8,797 nucleotides of DNA from assembly GCA_016215705.1 (NCBI GenBank), contig JACRIR010000120.1, positions 1 through 8,797 of the forward strand, in the 5' to 3' direction. The position numbers and the translations under genes were made by a program. Each line of letters opens with the position of its first letter. Within the stretch, counting starts at the first letter, position 1. Below are positions 1 to 5,548 of the stretch, piece by piece. The notes under the pieces are model-generated. The model searched no databases and was not told the DNA's origin. It saw nothing but the letters and a program-made list of their open reading frames with translations. Source of the DNA: Candidatus Poribacteria bacterium (lineage in GTDB: Bacteria; Abyssobacteria; SURF-5).

Positions 1-16
1 ACGATGCGGCATCGTG
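1..16. repeat. Truncated copy of the CGATGC/GCATCG palindrome
   Basis: The first 16 bases repeat the core of the adjoining long palindrome (ACGATGCGGCATCGTG) and run straight into it. This looks like the right half of a second unit that begins outside the window, or an internal duplication. The left arm cannot be seen. Confidence 0.7.
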
Positions 17-58
17 TTTATTCGGGGACACGATGCGGCATCGTGTCCCCGAATAAAC
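16..58. repeat. REP-like 43-nt perfect palindrome, copy A
   Basis: A 21-bp perfect stem surrounds a single central G at position 37. The GC core is GGGGACACGATGC and its complement; the outer arms are AT-rich (TTTATTC / GAATAAA). Three more copies lie at 7690-7732, 7875-7917 and 8521-8561. It sits downstream of the pseudopilin gene and may end its transcript as a hairpin. It resembles extragenic palindromes mobilised by REP-associated Y1 transposases, but no transposase is present here. Confidence 0.9.
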
Positions 59-120
59 GTACGCGTCCTGTAAGCCCCTCAATGCCATTCTGAACAAAGA
101 GAAGACCCTCCTCTCTTCGA

Positions 121-735
121 TCACCGCACCTGGCTGCCGATATCGTCGCCAAGTGTGAGAGTCTCGCCGATGGTCGCATCGTCAAACGGCGTCTCCGTAG
201 TTCCATTCGGGCCGGCCGACAGAACGAACACATTGTGTTGCGCGCTGTTGGCGGGTCCATTCGCCCTCAAGAATCGGACGTTGATCATGTAAGAGTTTCC
301 CCAGGGGTCCAAAACATCGGAATTCAAGTACGGCCCGTTCCAGCCGGGGCGAAATCGAGGGTTGTCCGTGGTGGAATACCCCGGCGCATTCGAGATCAAC
401 TGATCGGGAATCAGGTCAACTACCCCAAAGCTTCCCCATCTGCTCGCGCCAGTGGCAACCGCATCATTACCGGGCGGCACATTCGCGGCCGTTCCCGTTA
501 TGAGATTGTCGATACTCTCGGCTGCACTGGCGATTGTTCTCGTTGGCCAGAGACCGCAGTCGGCGCGGAGTTGCGCGACGTTTTTTGCGATTGCCGCGCA
601 ATCGCTCTGCGCTCGCGCGACCTTGCCGGAGTTCAGACTCTGGATCACCGAGATTGTGACCACAGTCGATAGGGTCGCAACTATGAACAGGGCTATGATC
701 GCCTCGATTAATGTGAACCCGTTGGGTTTATTCAT
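121..735 (-). CDS. GspG-like type II pseudopilin (prepilin-type N-terminal methylation protein), copy 1
   Basis: Encodes 204 residues. The start at 735 gives a short class III leader, MNKPNG, followed by FTLIEA, so a PilD-type peptidase should cleave after Gly6 and methylate Phe7; Glu11 is the conserved +5 glutamate. Residues 7-30 form the hydrophobic assembly helix. The C-terminal half has GWNGPY (131-136), LDPWGN (142-147) and SAGPNG followed by acidic residues (173-199), the pattern of GspG major pseudopilins, where this end binds calcium. It is probably an inner-membrane-anchored subunit of a type II secretion or type IV pilus-like fibre. A longer GTG start at 792 would bury the leader and is less likely; the ribosome site is weak for either start. 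The next gene upstream is a paralogue. No other secretion gene is in the window, so the exact machine is unknown. Confidence 0.88.
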   Translation of the reverse strand: MNKPNGFTLIEAIIALFIVATLSTVVTISVIQSLNSGKVARAQSDCAAIAKNVAQLRADCGLWPTRTIASAAESIDNLITGTAANVPPGNDAVATGASRWGSFGVVDLIPDQLISNAPGYSTTDNPRFRPGWNGPYLNSDVLDPWGNSYMINVRFLRANGPANSAQHNVFVLSAGPNGTTETPFDDATIGETLTLGDDIGSQVR

Positions 736-812
736 TCTTGCATTCCATTTTGAGCCTGTCTGGCGACCATTATTGGCCTGTCCGGCAACCACGCAAAACG
801 CCCGGCCTTCTC

Positions 813-844
813 TTGTAGGGGCACGGCGCGCCGTGCCCCTACAA
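813..844. repeat. 32-bp perfect palindrome, GTAGGGGC family
   Basis: Perfectly self-complementary with no loop, centred on GGCGCGCC at 825-832 and bounded by TTGTAGGGGC and its complement. It fills much of the gap between the two pseudopilin genes. On the transcribed strand it would form a 15-16 bp hairpin and could attenuate or process the message. A 28-bp version is at 1800-1827. Confidence 0.9.
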
Positions 845-887
845 CCAAAAAATACTTGTCGGATGCGCTCATAATCCCATCTTATAC

Positions 888-1583
888 CTACGACGTTGCG
901 CCGCTCACGAGAAATCCGACGTCGTCTCCGCCGACCCCTGTGGCGGGAAGCGCCGTGGCATCATCGAATGAAGTCTCAAATAGACCATTCGGGCCGGCCG
1001 AAAGCACAAATACGGAATGGCTCGCTTCTTCGGCTGCGGTTACGCCGGTGACACTCGCTCCTCTGGCGTACCTGATGTTGCAGACAAACGGATTTCCCCA
1101 TGGATCAAGGGGAATGGTGTCGATATATGGACCATTCCAACCTTGCACGACCGGAGCTGACTTGCTTACCGTATACAGCGGGGTCGTATTCGCGTCTGCA
1201 TTAAGGATAAGAAGGTCCTCCATGGCCCCGGCAGTGCCTCCGTCTCCTCCGCCGTCCCAGTTGCCATCACCCGTGGCAGTGCCGGCGCCATCGGGTATCA
1301 TTGCCGCGTTAGCCACGTCTGCCCTATCCAACCCCACGAGACGGCTCAACTCTCCGGCGTCGTTGAGGACTCCGTCATCGCTTACCGGCCATTTACCGGT
1401 GTCCTTCAGGAAAGTGACTACGGCCGTGCCAATGGTTTGCGCATCACTGGCGGAGCGGGCGATCCTACCGTCATTGATGTACTTGACCACGCTGACGGCA
1501 ACAGCGGCTGAAAGAATCGCCACTATACCGACAGCAACAATCACTTCAATCAGTGTGAAGCCTGCAGACCTTTTCATCTTCAT
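888..1583 (-). CDS. GspG-like type II pseudopilin (prepilin-type N-terminal methylation protein), copy 2
   Basis: Encodes 231 residues. Start at 1583 is chosen because GGAGGAG lies 8 bases upstream and because it gives the normal short leader MKMKRSAG before FTLIEV; an in-frame ATG at 1664 would give an abnormally long 35-residue leader. Glu13 is the +5 glutamate. A transmembrane/assembly helix spans about 9-32. A Gly/Asp/Thr-rich insert at about 99-120 is absent from copy 1. C-terminal motifs GWNGPY (148-153), LDPWGN (159-164) and VFVLSAGPNG (191-200) match copy 1 closely, so the pair arose by tandem duplication. Expected role: subunit of a type II secretion or related fibre. It is probably transcribed first, with copy 1 downstream after a 152-base gap holding a palindrome. 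Confidence 0.9.
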   Translation of the reverse strand: MKMKRSAGFTLIEVIVAVGIVAILSAAVAVSVVKYINDGRIARSASDAQTIGTAVVTFLKDTGKWPVSDDGVLNDAGELSRLVGLDRADVANAAMIPDGAGTATGDGNWDGGGDGGTAGAMEDLLILNADANTTPLYTVSKSAPVVQGWNGPYIDTIPLDPWGNPFVCNIRYARGASVTGVTAAEEASHSVFVLSAGPNGLFETSFDDATALPATGVGGDDVGFLVSGATS

Positions 1584-1799
1584 TGCCCTTCTCCTCCTTC
1601 GGAATTCATTGCTTCGATTCTGAGACTGTTTGGTGAGAATTGAATAGAAGCTCTTGCCTGACATCCCCTCCTTTTCTTAAGTTGTTTTTCTGTGCGCACA
1701 TCGTTCATGACATCTGCCCTCCCCCGAGGTTCTACTCACTTTTACTGTTTGTTCGCGTCCCCCGACTAGTGTCAGATCAAGTTAATTCTGTTGGTACTT

Positions 1800-1827
1800 G
1801 TAGGGGCACGGCGCGCCGTGCCCCTAC
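1800..1827. repeat. 28-bp perfect palindrome, GTAGGGGC family
   Basis: Same core as the palindrome at 813-844 (GTAGGGGCACGGCG and its complement), with no loop. The two copies bracket the second pseudopilin gene. Confidence 0.9.
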
Positions 1828-1957
1828 GAAGAACCGCGCGTCGACACCCAAAGATATTGTCATGACATGATACTAGTCATTTGCCAGGGAAATGCCGATC
1901 TCACAATGTTCTCGGATTCAACACTTTACGGGCTGAATGTCGAAAAGGCATCTTTCG

Positions 1958-2028
1958 TGCCAGATTCCATGCCGGATGTTACGTCTGGCAGTTGTTGTGA
2001 TATAAGTCATCTATGTAAAAGGACTTAT
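1958..2028. other. Two consecutive stem-loops of unknown role
   Basis: The first pairs TGCCAGA (1958-1964) with TCTGGCA (1984-1990), 7 bp around a 19-base loop. The second pairs ATAAGTC (2002-2008) with GACTTAT (2022-2028), 7 bp around 13 bases. They lie in the long gene-free stretch and could be an RNA leader, a small RNA or operator dyads. Nothing identifies a family. Confidence 0.35.
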
Positions 2029-2029
2029 G

Positions 2030-2059
2030 TCGGATAGCTCAATGCGCGGAATGTTCAAG
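2030..2059 (-). promoter_or_regulatory. Sequence resembling the rrf2 promoter/operator
   Basis: Read on the minus strand this contains CTTGA, then TTCCGC, ATTGAGCTAT and CCGA. The rrf2 promoter at 5168-5201 has CTTGA, TTCCGC, ATTGTGCTAT and CCGA in the same order, with small gaps between blocks. Its -35-like TTGAAC is 16 bp from TATCCG, a poor -10. It may be a second binding site for the same regulator or a decayed promoter copy. Confidence 0.35.
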
Positions 2060-2180
2060 AAATGCTTGGCTAACGCTGGCAAGAGTTGTACAAATTAGGA
2101 CGGTTACTGGGCGAAAAGAGTGCTGGTAGTGAGGGTTCTAAATGATGTTGCACCAAAGGGAGTGATGCCGGTATGAGCAG

Positions 2181-2205
2181 GATCGCTTACGCAAGAGAAT
2201 GACAC
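2181..2205. repeat. Decayed short dispersed repeat
   Basis: GATCGCTTACGC followed by AGAATGACAC resembles the repeat at 3672-3698 (GATTCTTCGCTACGC, then AGAATGACAC). The left arm has diverged, so the hairpin is lost. Confidence 0.4.
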
Positions 2206-2218
2206 GTGCAGCATTTCC

Positions 2219-2247
2219 GTAGGGGCGACCCGGCGGGTCGCCCGTAC
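2219..2247. repeat. 29-nt palindrome, GTAGGGGC family, CGACCCG core
   Basis: Arms GTAGGGGCGACCCG and CGGGTCGCCCGTAC pair around a single G at 2233 with one mismatch. The outer GTAGGGGC box is shared with 813-844 and 1800-1827 but the core is different and still self-complementary. Confidence 0.85.
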
Positions 2248-2319
2248 AAAAGGAATTCACGACGGGAATTCACAATTTTGAAACTGAAGTAGTGCAGAGT
2301 TTGGGAACAGGCCTTCTTT

Positions 2320-3315
2320 TTACAAATCGAAATGAATTTCTATGGCGCCCGGTGGCTTCGGGTTGCTCAGAATATGGTTTCCGAAGGTTTCTCGCAACTT
2401 GTTCACGTATGAGTCCCACTTCTCGGGAATCTGGAAGAGGGCCCCGATCCTTGTTCTTCCGCATTCTTTCCCGTTCTCTTCGTACCAGCGAATGGTCGCA
2501 TCTATGAATTTGGGAACGTCGTCGTCAGAGAGGAACTCGGCTATCCTGTTCGCAATGAGCGGATGCCTGCCGTGTCTTCCGCCGACTCGTGCGACCCAGC
2601 CCTTGACCTCTTCCTTCCAGCTATCGGTCGGACAGGCGCGGATGCAGTCGCCGCAGTACAGACACTTTTCGGGAAAGTAGATGGGTTCTCCGGTTTCCGG
2701 ATGACTCTCGATGGCGCCCTCTTTGCATGCGCTCGCGCATATGCGACAGCCGATGCAAGTCTCCTTCTCCCACAATGGTTTCACGGCGCCCTGGAATCCC
2801 AGATCCATTTCGTTCGTCCGGGCGCAATCTATCGGGCAACCCGAAAACGATATCTTGAATTTGTGTGTAAGATCGTGGCCGAAGAATTTTTCGTCCACGA
2901 GTTTCGCCATTTTCTGGGTGTCCATCAAGCCATTAGGATTGTACTCGCATCCGGAGCACGCAGTGGGCACTCGTACGCGCGTGCCGCACGAAGCGATTTT
3001 CTGATCCACTTTCGCAAGCTCATCATGGATTGCCTTGAAGTTGCGGTAGTCGACATATGTGAGTTCGATGGACTGCCGGAAGGATAGGTGCACGTACTCG
3101 GCATATTTCTTCGCGACTTCCACGATTTTTTCGAGCTTCGAGATCGGGACCCGGCCGCCCGGACAGCGCAGCCTGACAGTGAACTTATCCTTCTGTTTCT
3201 GCTTGATCAAACCGCCCGATTTCAAAGTAGTGAAATCAATCTGGCCGGTCTTGCCCTCGACCTCAAGATCAACGCCTACTTTGCCGGATGGGTCTTCAAT
3301 AGACTTGTCGACCAT
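2320..3315 (-). CDS. Ferredoxin-type siroheme sulfite reductase, single subunit
   Basis: Encodes 331 residues (numbering below uses this start). Reduces sulfite to sulfide in the cytoplasm. Residues about 30-110 form a nitrite/sulfite reductase ferredoxin-like half domain. Siroheme/[4Fe-4S] motifs follow: TACSGCEYNPNG (118-129) and SGCPIDC (158-164), the latter the usual C-x3-C. A two-cluster ferredoxin insert has CIGCRICASAC (187-197) and CLYCGDCIRAC (218-228). The insert sits inside the second sulfite reductase half, as in AsrC/DsrAB-like enzymes. The usual first motif C-x5-C is replaced by C-x2-C. Start 3315 has GGGGAG 7 bases upstream; a GTG at 3330 would leave that site inside the gene. 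It begins one base after the tusA stop, so the two are translationally coupled. With CysH upstream, an assimilatory role is most likely; related dissimilatory-like proteins of unknown role exist. Confidence 0.85.
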   Translation of the reverse strand: MVDKSIEDPSGKVGVDLEVEGKTGQIDFTTLKSGGLIKQKQKDKFTVRLRCPGGRVPISKLEKIVEVAKKYAEYVHLSFRQSIELTYVDYRNFKAIHDELAKVDQKIASCGTRVRVPTACSGCEYNPNGLMDTQKMAKLVDEKFFGHDLTHKFKISFSGCPIDCARTNEMDLGFQGAVKPLWEKETCIGCRICASACKEGAIESHPETGEPIYFPEKCLYCGDCIRACPTDSWKEEVKGWVARVGGRHGRHPLIANRIAEFLSDDDVPKFIDATIRWYEENGKECGRTRIGALFQIPEKWDSYVNKLRETFGNHILSNPKPPGAIEIHFDL

Positions 3316-3316
3316 C

Positions 3317-3577
3317 TCAATACTCCCCACTCTTTCTTACCAGGAGCCTGAAACTGCCGTCGGCAAGTTTCTCCGCCTTGATGATTCGATGCCCTTCTTC
3401 TTTTATCGAGCGAGGCACATTCCCCATCGGCTCGCCGTCATCTATCCACAGTTCCAGAATCTCGCCCGCTTCCATTTCTTCCAGCTTCAATTTGGTCTTC
3501 ACAAAATTGATCGGACATCTAGTCCCCCTGAGGTCGAGTCTCGCATCGATTTGTTCGACCACAATATTAATGCTCAT
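3317..3577 (-). CDS. tusA: TusA-family sulfurtransferase
   Basis: Encodes 86 residues, the usual size of the family. TusA proteins carry sulfur as a cysteine persulfide and pass it to acceptor proteins. The signature LRGTRCPINFVKTKL puts the active Cys at residue 21, next to Pro22; the family often has CPxP, here CPIN. The C-terminal half (GEPMGNVPRSIKEEGH and onward) matches the beta-alpha-beta-beta fold. Start 3577 is preceded by GGAG 8-9 bases upstream; an open extension to 3649 lacks family similarity. The gene lies one base before the sulfite reductase start, and 238 bases after cysH. Its placement suggests it accepts or delivers sulfur for the reductase, but it could serve tRNA thiolation or molybdopterin synthesis instead. 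Confidence 0.88.
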   Translation of the reverse strand: MSINIVVEQIDARLDLRGTRCPINFVKTKLKLEEMEAGEILELWIDDGEPMGNVPRSIKEEGHRIIKAEKLADGSFRLLVRKSGEY

Positions 3578-3671
3578 GAGTTTTTCTCCTACCCGGCAAC
3601 GGTTTGACCGCAAAACTTCGGAACCTTTCCGCATGGCCTTCAGGAACACGCAGCCATGAAATCCATCGAGA

Positions 3672-3698
3672 GATTCTTCGCTACGCTCAGAATGACAC
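3672..3698. repeat. Short dispersed palindromic repeat
   Basis: Begins GATTCTTCGCTACGCTCAG and ends AATGACAC; the arms ATTCT (3673-3677) and AGAAT (3689-3693) pair. This type of sequence is common between genes in many uncultured-bacterium genomes. It lies in the cysH-tusA spacer. A relative with changed but matched arms is at 7922-7943. Confidence 0.6.
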
Positions 3699-3762
3699 TT
3701 GTCAACCTGTGTCGAGCATAACGACGACAGATTCTCTCATCTATGACATAAGTCACATTCCG

Positions 3763-3812
3763 CCCCTTTTCGGCTGTCTTTCCCTTTCGTCTTTGCCCTT
3801 TCGCCTTTCGCC
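3763..3812 (-). repeat. Purine-rich minisatellite (GGCGAAAGG units)
   Basis: On the minus strand, units such as GGCGAAAGG and GACGAAAGGG repeat imperfectly, starting three bases after the cysH stop. The same modules occur on the plus strand at 7390-7459 and 7600-7662. No coding potential. Confidence 0.75.
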
Positions 3813-3815
3813 TAC

Positions 3816-4547
3816 TTAAGTGAGCGCAGGCTCGGCGTACTTATCTTTCTTAAGCGGCCTGGTATGGATACCGCATTCTCCACCGCATTTGCTTGTTCCG
3901 ACCCAGCGTCCTGCCCTCTCGTTCGGGCCGGCCGCGATGCGTGTGCACGGGGCGCATCCGAGCGAGCGATAGCCTTTTGCGTACAGGGGGTTCACCGGCA
4001 CATGATTCAGGGCGATGTACTGCCAGACCTCGACCTCGTGCCATAGCAGAATCGGGTTGAGCTTGATCAGTCCCTTGTCGCGCTCCTCGATCTCCTGATA
4101 GTCCGTGCGCGTGCGTCCTTCGGTGCACCGCAGGCCCGTCACCCAGCAGGCAACATTCATTTCCTCGATCGCCTGTCTTGTCGGTCGGACCTTCAGGATT
4201 TCGCAGCACAAATCGGGATCAGTCTTGTGAAGCTCATCTGGTATGACATCGTCGCTCTTGAAAACCCGAAGTTCCGGATAACGGCCGACTTCGTGCTTCA
4301 TGAATTCCACAGTTTCCTGTGGCTTGAACCGTGTGGTGACTATGAAGCCACGGATATCCGGCGAGACCCGTTTTGCAAGATGCCAGACAACGACCGAATC
4401 TTTCCCCAAACTGTTGGCCACGGCAAGACGATTCCCGTATTGTTCGTATGCCTCGCGTATCAGGCCGAGCGAGCGGTCCACTTTTTCGACGAAATTGAGT
4501 TTATCCGCCAAACTGCGCATGTCCTGTGAAGCGGTTTTGCGAATCAT
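3816..4547 (-). CDS. cysH: Iron-sulfur adenylylsulfate (APS) reductase, CysH family
   Basis: Encodes 243 residues, typical for the family. It reduces adenylylsulfate to sulfite and AMP in sulfate assimilation. The nucleotide-binding motif SLGKDS is at 46-51. The two cysteine pairs that bind [4Fe-4S] in plant/bacterial APS reductases are present: CC at 114-115 and CAPC at 198-201. This points to APS rather than PAPS as substrate, since PAPS-specific enzymes lack the cluster. The catalytic cysteine is Cys225 in ECGIH (224-228). Start 4547 has AAAGGAGG 7-8 bases upstream. It follows the Rrf2 regulator by 136 bases. That spacer has a 7-base T run after a very weak stem (minus strand, around 4628-4640), so partial termination is possible, and a GAC-N7-GTC element at 4600-4612. 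ATP sulfurylase, the preceding step, is not in the window. Confidence 0.93.
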   Translation of the reverse strand: MIRKTASQDMRSLADKLNFVEKVDRSLGLIREAYEQYGNRLAVANSLGKDSVVVWHLAKRVSPDIRGFIVTTRFKPQETVEFMKHEVGRYPELRVFKSDDVIPDELHKTDPDLCCEILKVRPTRQAIEEMNVACWVTGLRCTEGRTRTDYQEIEERDKGLIKLNPILLWHEVEVWQYIALNHVPVNPLYAKGYRSLGCAPCTRIAAGPNERAGRWVGTSKCGGECGIHTRPLKKDKYAEPALT

Positions 4548-4683
4548 TATCGAGCCTCCTTTAAGAAAGAGTTTAGGGTTGAAGATATATCATCATCTCG
4601 ACCGATTAAGTCAGGATGGCAAGACAATAAAAAAAGGCTTGTCATCAGCTCGCGTTTTTGCATGAAGAACTCGGACCACCCTT

Positions 4684-5133
4684 TCAAATGTTGTAGTTGA
4701 GGATGAATTCGTTGCGCCTCAGGCACTCTTGCTCGACTAAATCCTCGAATGTCGTCGTATCGTAGACGGTCGAAAGCGCATCACGCACTCGATCCCACAT
4801 GGGAAGAAACGCGCAATCACCGTGAAGCGGACACTGCTCTCCGGAACTCCCGGCGATGCACTGCACCGGAGACAGCGGGCCCTCAATGAACCGGATGATC
4901 TCTCCGACCGTCAACGTAGCTCGCGGGCGCATCAGCACGTAACCACCGGCGCTTCCGCGTCTTGACTCCACAAAGCCTGCCTGCTTCAACTGGTTGAGAA
5001 TGACCTCGAGGAATCTGGTCGGAATCGCCTGCGCCTTCGCGATATCAGCAATTTTCAGCGGCCCTTCACCTTGGTGTTTGGCCAATTCGAACACAGAGCG
5101 AAGCGCATACTGGCATTTTTGGGAAATGGACAT
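4684..5133 (-). CDS. Rrf2-family transcriptional regulator (IscR/CymR-like)
   Basis: Encodes 149 residues. The N-terminus MSISQKCQYALRSVFELA and the winged helix-turn-helix (about 25-75, with RRGSAGGYVL at 58-67) are typical of Rrf2 proteins. Three cysteines, 92, 101 and 107, stand where IscR, NsrR and related regulators bind an iron-sulfur cluster, though the first spacing is longer than in E. coli IscR. Cys7 is an extra thiol. In Firmicutes the relative CymR controls cysteine metabolism. Here the gene leads a cysH - tusA - sulfite reductase set, so it is probably the local regulator of sulfur assimilation, sensing Fe-S, sulfide or redox state (inference). Start 5133 has GGAGG 6 bases upstream. 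A strong promoter and a dyad at the transcription start suggest autoregulation. Confidence 0.9.
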   Translation of the reverse strand: MSISQKCQYALRSVFELAKHQGEGPLKIADIAKAQAIPTRFLEVILNQLKQAGFVESRRGSAGGYVLMRPRATLTVGEIIRFIEGPLSPVQCIAGSSGEQCPLHGDCAFLPMWDRVRDALSTVYDTTTFEDLVEQECLRRNEFILNYNI

Positions 5134-5154
5134 CCGGAACCTCCATTAGCTTTC

Positions 5155-5171
5155 CCGCTATTGTCTATCGG
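5155..5171 (-). promoter_or_regulatory. Probable Rrf2 operator dyad
   Basis: The two 6-bp arms pair except for one position: on the plus strand CCGCTA, five bases, then TATCGG. The dyad lies immediately downstream of the -10 box and covers the expected transcription start, the usual place for an autorepressor. It does not match the E. coli IscR consensus well, so the regulator assignment is inference. Confidence 0.5.
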
Positions 5172-5200
5172 AATATAGCACAATGCGGAACTTTTGTCAA
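5172..5200 (-). promoter_or_regulatory. Sigma-70 promoter of the rrf2-cysH block
   Basis: On the minus strand the -35 box is TTGACA (5195-5200, perfect), the spacer is 17 bp, and the -10 box is TATATT (5172-5177, five of six). The start point should be near 5164-5166, leaving a leader of about 30 bases before the rrf2 ATG at 5133. Confidence 0.85.
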
Positions 5201-5253
5201 GCTTCTTTTATGGAAAGGGGTAAAGGGCGAAAAGGTTACTTTTTCCCTCGTTC

Positions 5254-5517
5254 TCAGGAGCAGCCACCGCCAACAGGCGGGAAAACACCCACATGATCGC
5301 CGTCGCAAAGCACGTAGTCATCGGACTGCATCTTCGAGTTGACGAAGGCGGTCTTCACTTCATCACCAGGAATGCCCAGCCGATGGTAGAGGGCGGTCAA
5401 TGTGGCCCCTTTGACCAGCTCGACCTCCATAGGCTCGTGCATTATTGAGCGGCCAATATACTTGGTGAGAGTCGCATAGAGCTTCACATATATCTTGATT
5501 GAGACTTCTTTGGACAT
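5254..5517 (-). CDS. MoaD/ThiS-family sulfur carrier with C-terminal Cys-Ser tail
   Basis: Encodes 87 residues with a beta-grasp ubiquitin-like pattern: VSIKIYVKLYATLTKYIG at the start, a middle helix (about 40-48) and GDHVGVFPPVGGG at the end. Members carry sulfur as a C-terminal Gly-Gly thiocarboxylate for molybdopterin, thiamine, cysteine or other products. Here the glycines (83-85) are followed by Cys86-Ser87, so the tail would have to be removed before E1-type activation. It follows aor by 117 bases, and MoaD-like genes are frequent partners of AOR, supporting a tungstopterin role; it also precedes the sulfur-assimilation block. ATG 5517 is preferred to a TTG at 5526, but neither has a clear ribosome site. 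Confidence 0.85.
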   Translation of the reverse strand: MSKEVSIKIYVKLYATLTKYIGRSIMHEPMEVELVKGATLTALYHRLGIPGDEVKTAFVNSKMQSDDYVLCDGDHVGVFPPVGGGCS

Positions 5518-5548
5518 ACGTTTCAATTGTCCGTTTTCGCCGGGAGGA

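Larger units (their letters stand above)
1584..2319. other. Gene-free stretch of 736 bp
   Basis: No open frame here has a recognisable protein or good start signals on either strand. It holds two GTAGGGGC palindromes, two adjacent hairpins (1958-2028), a copy of the rrf2 promoter-operator sequence (2030-2059), a decayed short repeat (2181-2205), a 10-bp palindrome TGTCATGACA (1858-1867) and a direct repeat GGAATTCAC at 2252-2260 and 2265-2273. It separates the sulfite reductase gene from the pseudopilins, and the pseudopilin promoter must lie in it unless reading continues from the sulfur genes. Confidence 0.7.

Noticed and set aside
96-118. Hairpin just after the first pseudopilin stop as an intrinsic terminator
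   Set aside because: The AAGAGA/TCTCTT stem is short and AT-rich with a 9-base loop and an interrupted T run; the palindrome at 16-58 is a better candidate.
856-1623. Long plus-strand open frame of 255 codons opposite the second pseudopilin
   Set aside because: It is the antisense shadow of a gene with clear prepilin motifs; its translation is Ser/Pro/Thr-rich with no recognisable domain or ribosome site.
1584-1664. Longer start for the second pseudopilin at ATG 1664
   Set aside because: The AGGAGGGG upstream lies only about two bases from that ATG, and the leader would be 35 residues. The start at 1583 has proper spacing and a normal leader.
3690-3715. TTGACA on the minus strand in the cysH-tusA spacer as a tusA promoter
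   Set aside because: The -35 match is perfect, but no -10-like sequence lies 15-19 bp downstream, and the region is part of a dispersed repeat.
209-3934. GGCCGGCC preceded by TTCGG at three places (about 211, 991 and 3925) as a signal motif
   Set aside because: All three lie in coding sequence for Ala-Gly-Pro-Asn (SAGPNG twice, AAGPNE in CysH), so codon use and paralogy explain them.
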